Positions 16,607 through 24,506 of a DNA stretch of 64,000 nucleotides are shown in pieces. Both the position numbers and the translations under genes were made by a program. This DNA is from Actinomyces ruminicola (GTDB lineage Bacteria > Actinomycetota > Actinomycetes > Actinomycetales > Actinomycetaceae), in NCBI RefSeq assembly GCF_900103885.1, contig NZ_FNIM01000011.1:1-64000 (forward strand), written 5' to 3'. Numbering within the stretch: position 1 is the first letter of the stretch; every line of letters starts with the position of its first letter. The notes beneath the pieces were generated by a model, which was not told where the DNA came from, searched no databases, and worked only from the letters and a program-made list of their open reading frames with translations.

Positions 16607-18213
16607 CAGGACTCCCCTCCCCCTGCCGGGATCAGGGCGACAACTGGGTCGGTGCGCCGGCCCCTGCCGACCACGCGCGCCCACTCCTCGGGGTCGGAGG
16701 CGCCGGGCAGGTCCGCGGTCTCGACCACTTCTGCGCGCACCGCCTCCAGCAGGTGCTCGGTGCGCAGCCCCGGCCTGCCCGCCAGCGCCTCCTGGATGGC
16801 GGCGGCCTTGGCGCGCTCGACCACTGAGGAGATCATGGCCCCGGAGATCAGGTCCGCCAGGTGCCAGGTCTCCACGGCCCCCGAGCGGCGGTGCACCCGC
16901 AGAACGGCGGTGGACTCGTCGCGGGTGAACAGGGAGGTCAGCAGCGCCTCACTCATGGCGGACACCGCCGCCTCCGGCGAGCCCGCGGCGTCGAGTTCCC
17001 CCGGGGCCAGGGGCAGGTCTGCGGTGAGGTAGCGCGAGAGGATCTCGCGGCAGGCCCCCGGGCCGGGTCGGTCGACACGCACTCGCACGTCCAGGCGTCC
17101 CGGCCGCAGGATCGCGGGATCGATCATGTCCTCGCGGTTGGAGGCGCCGATGACCACGACGTTGCGCATCTCCTCCACGCCGTCGATCTCCGCCAGCAGC
17201 TGTGGGACCACGGTGGTCTCCACGTCCGAGGACACCCCCGTGCCGCGGGTGCGGAACAGCGACTCCATCTCATCGAAGAAGACGACCACCGGCACGCCCC
17301 GGTCAGCCTTGTCCCGGGCCCGAGTGAAGATGAGGCGGACGCGGCGCTCGGTCTCCCCGACGTACTTGTCCAGCAACTGGGGTCCCTTGATGCTCAAGAA
17401 GTGGGTGCGCCGGCCCGTAACCTCCGCCAAGGAGGTGGCTACCGCCTTGGCGATCATGGTCTTGCCCACCCCCGGCGGCCCGTAGAGCAGCAGACCGCGC
17501 GGGGGCCGCAGTCGGTGCTCGGCAAAGAGTTCGGGGTGGGTCATCGGCAGCTCGATGGTGTCGCGGATGCGTTTGATGGTGGCGTCCAGGCCGCCGATAG
17601 CCTCCCAGGGGGTGTCCGGGGTGCTCTCCAGCAGCAGGTCCTCCACCTCGCGGCGCGGCACCACCGACAGGACGAAGCCCTCCTTGAGGTCTGCCATGAG
17701 GCTGTCGCCTGGGCGCAGGCGCTCACGGGCCAGCGCCGGGGGCAGTCGCAGGACGCGCACGTCCTCGCTGCGCGCGCTCACCAAGACGTGGCTGTCGTCA
17801 AGACGCTGCTCCAGTCCCACCAGTTCGCCGATGTCGGCGGTCGGGGCCGTGGACACGGCGTCGAGGTTGGCGTTGAGCAGCATGCTCGTGCCGGGCTCCA
17901 GGCCACCCAGCGGCAGGGCGGCAGAGGCCCGCACCCGCATGCGGCGCCCGGATTGGGAGACGTCGAGAGTGCGCTGGAGGGGGTCGGCGACACGTAGCAG
18001 GGTGGCGTAGGTCAGGGCCGGAGCACTCAGGCGCTCGACCTCGGCGTGTGCGGCAGCCAGCTCTGCGCGGGCGGCGCGCAGAGCCTTGGCCAGACTGCGA
18101 TTCTTGCGTTCGACGAGTCCCGGCTCGACCGTCGAGGCGGTGGGTCGGGCGCAGTCGGATTGTGCCGGTAGCGGCGATGCGGCGTGGTTGGTTGGGGTGG
18201 GTGAGTCGTCCAC
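16606..18213 (-). CDS. arc: AAA ATPase forming ring complexes (ARC/Mpa homologue)
   Basis: 535 residues: coiled coil ~34-62 (Pup-binding in the family), two OB-like inter-domains ~70-190, then an AAA module with Walker A GPPGVGKT (~245-252), Walker B VVFFDEME and sensor VIGASNREDMIDPAILRPGR. It unfolds pupylated proteins. The C-terminus ends GGGES, without the QYL-type tail that docks Mpa on the 20S proteasome. Its GTG start has AAGGAG six bp upstream. It leads the pupylation operon; its promoter must lie in the 66 bp before modBC, where TAGTAT-like hexamers occur. Confidence 0.93.
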   Translation of the reverse strand: MDDSPTPTNHAASPLPAQSDCARPTASTVEPGLVERKNRSLAKALRAARAELAAAHAEVERLSAPALTYATLLRVADPLQRTLDVSQSGRRMRVRASAALPLGGLEPGTSMLLNANLDAVSTAPTADIGELVGLEQRLDDSHVLVSARSEDVRVLRLPPALARERLRPGDSLMADLKEGFVLSVVPRREVEDLLLESTPDTPWEAIGGLDATIKRIRDTIELPMTHPELFAEHRLRPPRGLLLYGPPGVGKTMIAKAVATSLAEVTGRRTHFLSIKGPQLLDKYVGETERRVRLIFTRARDKADRGVPVVVFFDEMESLFRTRGTGVSSDVETTVVPQLLAEIDGVEEMRNVVVIGASNREDMIDPAILRPGRLDVRVRVDRPGPGACREILSRYLTADLPLAPGELDAAGSPEAAVSAMSEALLTSLFTRDESTAVLRVHRRSGAVETWHLADLISGAMISSVVERAKAAAIQEALAGRPGLRTEHLLEAVRAEVVETADLPGASDPEEWARVVGRGRRTDPVVALIPAGGGES

Positions 18214-18279
18214 AGCCAGCTCCTTCGCACGATCTTGATGCCCCGGCGCCGTCGGAATGGGACATCTGTACTAGAAATA

Positions 18280-20391
18280 CTATCGTGTCGCCGGAGTGTT
18301 CCGCACCACACTTCCGCGAGGCGTGATGCGCACCTGGGCAGCCTTGATCACCGCCACCACCGGCAGGCCCGGGCGCAGCCCCAGTTCGGCGACCGCCGCC
18401 GCCGTCAGCAGGGCCCGCAGCGACTGCCCGTCACCCAGCTCCAGCACCACCGTCACCAGGCCGCCGTTGCCGCCGACCTCGCGCACCGTGGCGGTAAGGG
18501 CATTGCGGGGGCTTCCCCCGGGTATGCGGCTGATCTCGTCTGTGGGCCGGCGGGCATAGACAGCAACCGCCTCTGGCGGCAGCAGCGCCGATGCCGACCG
18601 GCCAGGCTGAAAGCCCGCCCGCTCGACGGCGTTCTCCAGCGGCGCGGCCACCACCTCGGCGCCCCCCTCCAGCCGCAGCCGCGGCCGGTCCGGGCTGCCG
18701 GCGAGCGTGCCGCGCAGCAGCGTCGTCCCGGTCAGCCTGGCGGTGAAGGTGCTCGTCGGCGCTGCCAGCACCCGGGCGGCCGGCCCCGTCTCCACCACCC
18801 GCCCCCGGTCCAGGACGGCCACGTCGTCGGCCAGGGCGGCCACCTCCGCCACGTCGTGAGTGACCAGCAGCACCGTCAGGCCGTCATGGGCGGCGCGGCG
18901 GGCCACCAGGGTGCGCAGCTCCTGGCGGGCGGCGACGTCGACGGCGGCGGTCGGCTCATCCAGCACCAGCACCGCGGGCCGAGTGGCCAGGGCCCGGGCC
19001 AGGGCCACCCTGGCCGCCTGCCCGCCCGACAGCTCCTCCCCACGGCGTTCGGCCAAGTGCGCGGCACCTACTGCGGCCAGCTCGGCCCGGGCCAGCTGCC
19101 GCGCGGCGGCACGGGAGGCGCCCCGGCAGCGCGGCCCGAAGGCGACGTTGTCCAGCACCGACATGTGGGCGAACACGCCCGGCGCCTGCGCCAGCAGGGC
19201 CACCTCGCGCTGCCCGGCGGGCACGAAGCCGGCCGGGCCGTCCACCACCCGCTCGCCCAGGCGCACCTCGCCGCCGACGGCGTCCAGCAGGCCGGCGATA
19301 ACGGCGCACACGGTCGACTTGCCCGAGCCGTTGGGGCCGATCAGGGCCAGGGTGCGGCCCGCCGGGATGCGCAGGTCGACGGCGACGTCCCGCCCGGAGG
19401 CGGTGAAGCACAGGTGCACGGCCCTCCCGCGGGGGGAGGGCGCGCCGGGGAGCGGCGGGAGCGGCCCGGCGGGGTCGTCGTCGGGAGCGGACACGGTGTG
19501 GGCGGAGGAGCCGGCGGGACCGGGCGCCGTCGACCCGCTCGGGCGAGCGCGCAGGCGGCGGACCAGCAGGTCCCAGCGCACGCCCGTGGCGCCGACCACC
19601 AGGAACGAGGCCGCGATCAGCACCACCGCCAGCGCGAGGGCGGTGGGGGTGTCGTGCTCCCGCTCCAGGTAGACCGCCAGCGGCACGGTGCGGGTGACGC
19701 CCGCGCGCGAGCCGGCGAAGGCGATGGTGGCGCCGAACTCGCCCAGGCTGCGGCCCAGCGCCAGGGCCGCCCCGCGCGCCAGGGCCGGTGCGGCCAGGGG
19801 CAGGGTGATGCGGGCCAGCAACGTCGCCGGGCCGGCGCCGAGCGTGCGGGCGATCGTCTCGGGACGAGTGTCGCGCGAGCGCAGCGCCGCCTCCAGGGTG
19901 ACCACCAGGTAGGGCATGGAGACGAATACCTGGGCGATCACCACGGCCGCGGTGGTGAAGGACACCTGGATGCCGACTCGCTCCAGGAGCGGGCCGAGCA
20001 GTCCGCGCTTGCCCAGCGTGGCCAGCAGCGCGGTGCCGGCCACCACCGGCGGCATGGCCATCGGCAGCACCGCCAGCACCCGGGCCACGCGCACCCCCGG
20101 CCACTCGTGGGCCAGCACAATGGCCAGCGGCACCCCCAGCACCACCGAGATGGCGGTCGCCAGCAGGCAGGTGCGCAGCGACAGGCCCAGCGCCAGGCGA
20201 GCCTGCTCGGAGGCGAGCAGGGCGGGCAGCCGCGTCCAGGCCACCCGGGTGCCCAGGCCGACGGAGGGCAGGATGGTGGCGCAGGCGCCGATCACCGCCA
20301 GGAGCACCACGGAGACCGGTAGGCGGGTGCGGGCGGCGCGGGAGCCCCGGGGGCCGCGGGCGGCGTCGGCGTCGGGCATTGGCCGGCTCAC
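18280..20391 (-). CDS. modBC: Fused molybdate ABC transporter, ModB permease plus ModC ATPase
   Basis: 703 residues. Residues ~25-280 are a ModB-type permease with the EAA loop (ARTLGAGPATLLARITLPLA, then GRSLGEFGATI). After a Pro/Ala/Ser linker (~285-330) comes an ABC ATPase: Walker A GPNGSGKST, signature LSGGQAARVALARAL, Walker B VLVLDEPTAAVD. A C-terminal TOBE/MOP-like domain follows (SASALLPPEAVAVYARRP, NALTATVREVGG). ModB and ModC are separate in most bacteria; the fusion would make a two-chain transporter dimer. GTG 20391 overlaps the modA stop by 4 bp. Confidence 0.93.
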   Translation of the reverse strand: MSRPMPDADAARGPRGSRAARTRLPVSVVLLAVIGACATILPSVGLGTRVAWTRLPALLASEQARLALGLSLRTCLLATAISVVLGVPLAIVLAHEWPGVRVARVLAVLPMAMPPVVAGTALLATLGKRGLLGPLLERVGIQVSFTTAAVVIAQVFVSMPYLVVTLEAALRSRDTRPETIARTLGAGPATLLARITLPLAAPALARGAALALGRSLGEFGATIAFAGSRAGVTRTVPLAVYLEREHDTPTALALAVVLIAASFLVVGATGVRWDLLVRRLRARPSGSTAPGPAGSSAHTVSAPDDDPAGPLPPLPGAPSPRGRAVHLCFTASGRDVAVDLRIPAGRTLALIGPNGSGKSTVCAVIAGLLDAVGGEVRLGERVVDGPAGFVPAGQREVALLAQAPGVFAHMSVLDNVAFGPRCRGASRAAARQLARAELAAVGAAHLAERRGEELSGGQAARVALARALATRPAVLVLDEPTAAVDVAARQELRTLVARRAAHDGLTVLLVTHDVAEVAALADDVAVLDRGRVVETGPAARVLAAPTSTFTARLTGTTLLRGTLAGSPDRPRLRLEGGAEVVAAPLENAVERAGFQPGRSASALLPPEAVAVYARRPTDEISRIPGGSPRNALTATVREVGGNGGLVTVVLELGDGQSLRALLTAAAVAELGLRPGLPVVAVIKAAQVRITPRGSVVRNTPATR

Positions 20392-21242
20392 CGGCCGGTG
20401 GGGGCGCCGAATCCGTGCTCGGCCAGGATCGCCTGCCCGGCGTCGGACAGGACCAGGTCGACGAAGGCCCGGGCGGCACCGGGGTTCACGGTGTCCCGGG
20501 TGAGCGCGATCGGATAGTGGTTGACGACGTCGTTGTCGGGCAGGGGAATGGTTTCGACGGCGTCGCCCGCGTCGGCGGCGTCGGTGGCGTAGACGATGCC
20601 GGCGTCGGCCTCCCCGGACTCCACCTTGCCGCGCACGTCGGTGACCTTCTGCTCCTCGGATACCGGGCTGAGGGTGACGCCGAGCTGCTCGGCGAGCGTC
20701 CGGGTGGCCTCGCCGCAGGGCGCCTCGGCGGCGCAGACGACCAGGTCCGCGCCGTCCAGGGAGCCGTCGTCGATGCCGGTGACGCCGGCGGGGTTGCCGA
20801 CCGGGACGATGAGGGTGAGCACATTGGTGGCGAACTCGGTCTGCTCGGCGAGCAGGGACCGGGAGGCGGCGTCGTCCATGGTGGAGTTGTTGGCGGTGGC
20901 CAGGACATCGGCCTCGGCGCCCTCCGACAGCGCTGACACCAGGTCCTGCGAGCCCTGGAAGTCGAAGGTGATGGAGACGTCCGGGTTGGCCTGCTGGAAC
21001 TCCTCGGCGATCTCCTCGAAGGCCTCCTGGAGCGAGGCGGCGGCGAACACCACCACCTCCCCGGAGATGCTGTCAGCCGTCCCGGAGGAGGCGGCGGTGC
21101 CCGTGGCGGCGGCGTCGGAGGCGGTCGGGGAGGCCGCACCACCACAGGCGGCGAGCCAGAGCGAGGCGACCACGGCGGCGGCGCTCAGCGCGGATCGCCG
21201 CGCGAGCGCGGGGGTGGGCGTGGTCCGGTGGGGGAGCTGCAT
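20388..21242 (-). CDS. modA: Molybdate-binding lipoprotein ModA
   Basis: 284 residues. A signal with lipobox LAAC (SLWLAACGG, Cys ~33) leads through a Ser/Ala/Thr linker to a type II binding fold beginning GEVVVFAAASLQEAFEEIAE, with DFQGSQDLVSALSEGAEADV, KVESGEADAGIVYATDA and YPIALTRD. The fold binds tungstate or molybdate oxyanions. It is coupled to modBC. Its product supplies the molybdenum used by the cofactor genes and nitrate reductase further along. Repeat element R1 lies ~75 bp upstream of the start. Confidence 0.93.
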   Translation of the reverse strand: MQLPHRTTPTPALARRSALSAAAVVASLWLAACGGAASPTASDAAATGTAASSGTADSISGEVVVFAAASLQEAFEEIAEEFQQANPDVSITFDFQGSQDLVSALSEGAEADVLATANNSTMDDAASRSLLAEQTEFATNVLTLIVPVGNPAGVTGIDDGSLDGADLVVCAAEAPCGEATRTLAEQLGVTLSPVSEEQKVTDVRGKVESGEADAGIVYATDAADAGDAVETIPLPDNDVVNHYPIALTRDTVNPGAARAFVDLVLSDAGQAILAEHGFGAPTGR

Positions 21243-21316
21243 GGCGGCCGTTCCTTTCGGGGCGTGGGTGCTTATGAGGCCGGGGCCCGCGCATGGACGG
21301 CGCCGGATCGACCCCG

Positions 21317-21372
21317 CCGAGATCGGTAGAAATCACGTACCGAGATCGGTAGAAATCACGTACCGAGATCGG
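21317..21372. repeat. Dispersed 23-bp tandem repeat element, copy R1
   Basis: Three cores CCGAGATCGG at 21317, 21340 and 21363, exactly 23 bp apart, joined by the linker TAGAAATCACGTA. This is the reverse-complement orientation of the family consensus (core CCGATCTCGG, linker YACGTGACTTCTA). It lies between narI (stop 11 bp away) and modA. Confidence 0.95.
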
Positions 21373-21383
21373 CGATAGGGCGG

Positions 21384-22178
21384 CTAGGCCCCCTGGGAGG
21401 GGGCGAGATCGTCGGCGCCCTGGTTGCCGGTGCCCTGGGTGTGCACGGGTTGCCAGCCGCGCCGGGGCCGCACCGTTGAGGTGGCGCCCTCGCGGGAACG
21501 GTAGACCACATAGGGGCGGGTCACGTAGCCCACCGGCGCGGAGACCACGTGCACCAACCGGGTGAAGGGCCAGATCGCGAACAGAACCAGCCCCGCCACG
21601 ATGTGCAGCTTGAACACCATGGGCACATCCGCCATCAGCTCAGGGGCCGGGCTGAGGGCGAAGATCGACCGGAACCAGGGGCTGATCGTCTCGCGGTAGT
21701 CGTAGCCGCCGCCGGCACCGCCCAGCACCTGGGTGGAGAGCGTCGCCCATGCGCCCAGGCACACTGGCACCACCAGCAGCACGTACATGAGCTTGTCGTT
21801 GGCGGTGGTGGCCAGGCGCACCGACTTGACCACCAGGCGCCGGTAGAGCAGGCCCACCATCCCCACCAGTGTCATCAGGCCGGCGATCGAACCCGGGATA
21901 ACCGCCATCAGGTGATAGACGTGCTCCGGGATGCCAGCGGCCTGCGTCCAGGTGTTCGGGATCACCAGGCCCATGAAGTGGCCCAGCGCCACCAGCAGGA
22001 TCCCGAAGTGGAACAGGGGAGAGGACCAGCGCAGTATCGCCGACTCGTGCCACTGGGAGGACCGGCTCGTCCACCCGAACTGGTCGTTGCGGTAGCGCCA
22101 TATCAGCCCCACCACCAGCAGGATGAAGGACACGTAGGGCAGGGCGGTCCACACGACCGCCGACTCGAAGGTGCTCAT
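21384..22178 (-). CDS. narI: Respiratory nitrate reductase gamma subunit NarI
   Basis: 264 residues with five hydrophobic segments and the heme-ligand histidines of NarI (SSPLFHFGILLVALGHFMGL; later FKLHIVAGLVLFAIWPFTRLVH). It anchors NarGH in the membrane and passes quinol electrons through two b hemes. Its start overlaps the narJ stop (ATGA), and it is the last gene of narGHJI. The C-terminal ~35 residues are polar and Gln/Gly-rich. Confidence 0.95.
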   Translation of the reverse strand: MSTFESAVVWTALPYVSFILLVVGLIWRYRNDQFGWTSRSSQWHESAILRWSSPLFHFGILLVALGHFMGLVIPNTWTQAAGIPEHVYHLMAVIPGSIAGLMTLVGMVGLLYRRLVVKSVRLATTANDKLMYVLLVVPVCLGAWATLSTQVLGGAGGGYDYRETISPWFRSIFALSPAPELMADVPMVFKLHIVAGLVLFAIWPFTRLVHVVSAPVGYVTRPYVVYRSREGATSTVRPRRGWQPVHTQGTGNQGADDLAPSQGA

Positions 22179-22906
22179 GACTGCTCCTGGGGGATGAAGG
22201 ACGACGGGCGGCCGACAGGCGGCGCGGGCGGCATGGTCGGGAAGGGTAGGGCATCGGTGACGCCGACGGTCTCCGTGGGCGGGCCTGCCGCCACCAGGGC
22301 GCGCACCCGCGCGGCGGTGGCGGCGTCCACCGCCGGCAGCGTGGCGACGACGGCGTCGAGCAGGCGGGCGTAGGGGGAGTCGGCGTCGCTCAGTGCCCGG
22401 CGCAGCACCTCCAGCCCGTCCCGGTGCGAGGACAGCAGCACGTCGGCCACCTCGTCACCGCTGCGGGCGCTGAGCTCCAGCACCACCGGCAGGTAGTCCG
22501 GCAACTCGTCGCGATCCAGTTCGTAGCCTGCGGCCGCCAGCGCCTGCTTGAAGGCAAGCAGGGCGGCACCCCGGTAGCGGGTGTCGCCGACGGCGTAGTA
22601 GCTCAGGTACAGGCAGCAGCGCCGCCTCCGGTCGAAGACCTCCACGTAGTGCTCGGCCAGGGCGCGCGTGCCCCGGGCCCGCGCCTCGGCCACGAACTCC
22701 TCCAGTGGCCCGGACACCGCCGGCGGCAGCTCGGGGGCGTCCGCCAGCGCCGCGGCGACGGCATCGAGCCGCTCGGCGAACACCCCCTCGGCGGGGTAGT
22801 CCAGCAGCAGCGAGGCGCTCATGTGGACGATCGCCCGCCCGGCGGCGTCGATGTCCGCCGCGGCCGGTGCCAGCGGCCCCACGCCTAGGCCCGTCCTCGC
22901 CTCCAT
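22175..22906 (-). CDS. narJ: Nitrate reductase assembly chaperone NarJ
   Basis: 243 residues from the ATG at 22906, one base after the narH stop; longer frames run into narH and are rejected. TorD-like helical fold, with SASLLLDYPAEGVFAERLDAV, HYVEVFDRRRRCCLYLSYY and DELPDYLPVVLELSA as in NarJ. It holds NarG open for molybdenum cofactor insertion and is not part of the final enzyme. The tail (~40 residues) is Pro-rich. Confidence 0.93.
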   Translation of the reverse strand: MEARTGLGVGPLAPAAADIDAAGRAIVHMSASLLLDYPAEGVFAERLDAVAAALADAPELPPAVSGPLEEFVAEARARGTRALAEHYVEVFDRRRRCCLYLSYYAVGDTRYRGAALLAFKQALAAAGYELDRDELPDYLPVVLELSARSGDEVADVLLSSHRDGLEVLRRALSDADSPYARLLDAVVATLPAVDAATAARVRALVAAGPPTETVGVTDALPFPTMPPAPPVGRPSSFIPQEQS

Positions 22907-22907
22907 G

Positions 22908-24506
22908 TCAGCGGCCTCCGCCCCGGCCGGCCGCGCCCGCACCAATGCCAGGCCCCGCCGTCGGCACCGGGCTGCGACGCGCAGTCGGCAGCGGCAGGCG
23001 CACCGGCCCGCCCGCGCCCTGGGCGGAACCGCCACAGGCGGCGGGGGCGCCCTCGCCCAGGAGGGTGCGCACGTCCTCAGCCATCGCCGTCATACCGCGC
23101 GGCACCTCCGGACTGGCGGTGGGCACGACGTAGCGATCGTCGTACTTGGCGATCGCCAGCAGCCGGTACATGTCCTCCAGCTGCGCCCCGCTCATGCCGA
23201 CAGCGGCGGCGATGGCCGGGTCGGCCTCGTGGCCCAGGCGCACCTGACGCATGTGGGAGCGCATGGCCGCCAGCCGCCGCAGCACCAGCTCGACGGCGTT
23301 CGTGTCCCCGGCGGTGAACAGGCCGGCCAGGTATTCCAGCGGGATGCGCATCTCGGATACGGCGGTCAGCAGCACCCGGTGGTCCTCGCCGTCCAGGCCC
23401 GCGGCGGCGACCTCGTCCACCACCGGCGACAGCGGCGGGATGTACCAGACCATCGGCATCGTGCGGTACTCCGGGTGCAGCGGCAGCGCCACCCGGTAGG
23501 TGGAGATCAGGTCCCACACGGGGGAGCGCTGGGCGGCCTGCACCCACGAGGCGGGCACGCCCGCCTGGCGCGCGGCCCGCACCACCTCCGGGTCGTGGGG
23601 GTCCAGCAGAATCTCCCGCTGCGCCGGGAACAGGTCCTGCGGGTCGGCGACGGCGGCCGCCTGGGAGACCCGGTCGGCGTCGTACAGCAGCACCCCCAGA
23701 TAGCGCAGGCGGCCCACGCAGGTCTCGGAGCAGACGGTGGGCTGCCCGGCCTCCAGCCGCGGGTAGCACAGCGTGCACTTCTCCGCCTTGCCGGTGGTGT
23801 GGTTGAAGTACACCTTCTTGTACGGGCAGGCGGACACACACATGCGCCAGCCGCGGCAGGCGTCCTGGTCCACCAGCACAATGCCGTCCTCGCTGCGCTT
23901 GTACATGGCGCCGGACGGGCAGGCGGACACGCAGGTGGGGTTCAGGCAGTGCTCGCAGATGCGCGGCAGGTAGAACATGAAGGCCTGGTCGATCTCGGTG
24001 GCGACCTTCCGGCTCATGGACGCCACGATCGGGTCCTCGTGCAGGGTCTGGGTGGAGCCGCCCAGGTCGTCGTCCCAGTTGGGGCCCCACTGGATCGTGG
24101 GCATGTACTCGCCGGTCAGCTGGCTCTTGGCGCGCGCCACCGGAATGTTGGGGGAGTCCTTCGGCGCCGACAGCAGCCGGTCGTACTCGTAGGTCCACGG
24201 CTCGTAGTAGTCCTGGACGCCCGGCAGGTCCGGGTTGGCGAAGATATGCGCCAGACGGCGCAGCCGCCCGCCCGAGCGCGGCACCAGCCGACCACTGGCG
24301 GTGCGCTCCCAGCCTCCGTGCCAGCGCTCCTGGTCCTCCCAGCCCTTGGGGTAGCCGACGCCGGGGCGGGTCTCGACATTGTTGAACCACATGTACTCGG
24401 TGCCCTCGCGGTTGGTCCACGCCTGCTTGCAGGTGACCGAGCACGTGTGGCAGCCGATGCACTTGTCCAGGTTCATCACCATGGCGATCTGGGCCATCAC
24501 CTTCAT
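22908..24506 (-). CDS. narH: Respiratory nitrate reductase beta subunit NarH
   Basis: 532 residues. Four cysteine groups bind the Fe-S clusters: CIGCHTCSVTC (Cys 16, 19, 22, 26), CEHCLNPTCVSACP, CRGWRMCVSACP with Trp in place of one Cys (the [3Fe-4S] hallmark of NarH), and CTLCYPRLEAGQPTVCSETC. It carries electrons from NarI heme to NarG on the cytoplasmic face. Its ATG overlaps the narG stop by one base (TGATG). Confidence 0.97.
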   Translation of the reverse strand: MKVMAQIAMVMNLDKCIGCHTCSVTCKQAWTNREGTEYMWFNNVETRPGVGYPKGWEDQERWHGGWERTASGRLVPRSGGRLRRLAHIFANPDLPGVQDYYEPWTYEYDRLLSAPKDSPNIPVARAKSQLTGEYMPTIQWGPNWDDDLGGSTQTLHEDPIVASMSRKVATEIDQAFMFYLPRICEHCLNPTCVSACPSGAMYKRSEDGIVLVDQDACRGWRMCVSACPYKKVYFNHTTGKAEKCTLCYPRLEAGQPTVCSETCVGRLRYLGVLLYDADRVSQAAAVADPQDLFPAQREILLDPHDPEVVRAARQAGVPASWVQAAQRSPVWDLISTYRVALPLHPEYRTMPMVWYIPPLSPVVDEVAAAGLDGEDHRVLLTAVSEMRIPLEYLAGLFTAGDTNAVELVLRRLAAMRSHMRQVRLGHEADPAIAAAVGMSGAQLEDMYRLLAIAKYDDRYVVPTASPEVPRGMTAMAEDVRTLLGEGAPAACGGSAQGAGGPVRLPLPTARRSPVPTAGPGIGAGAAGRGGGR

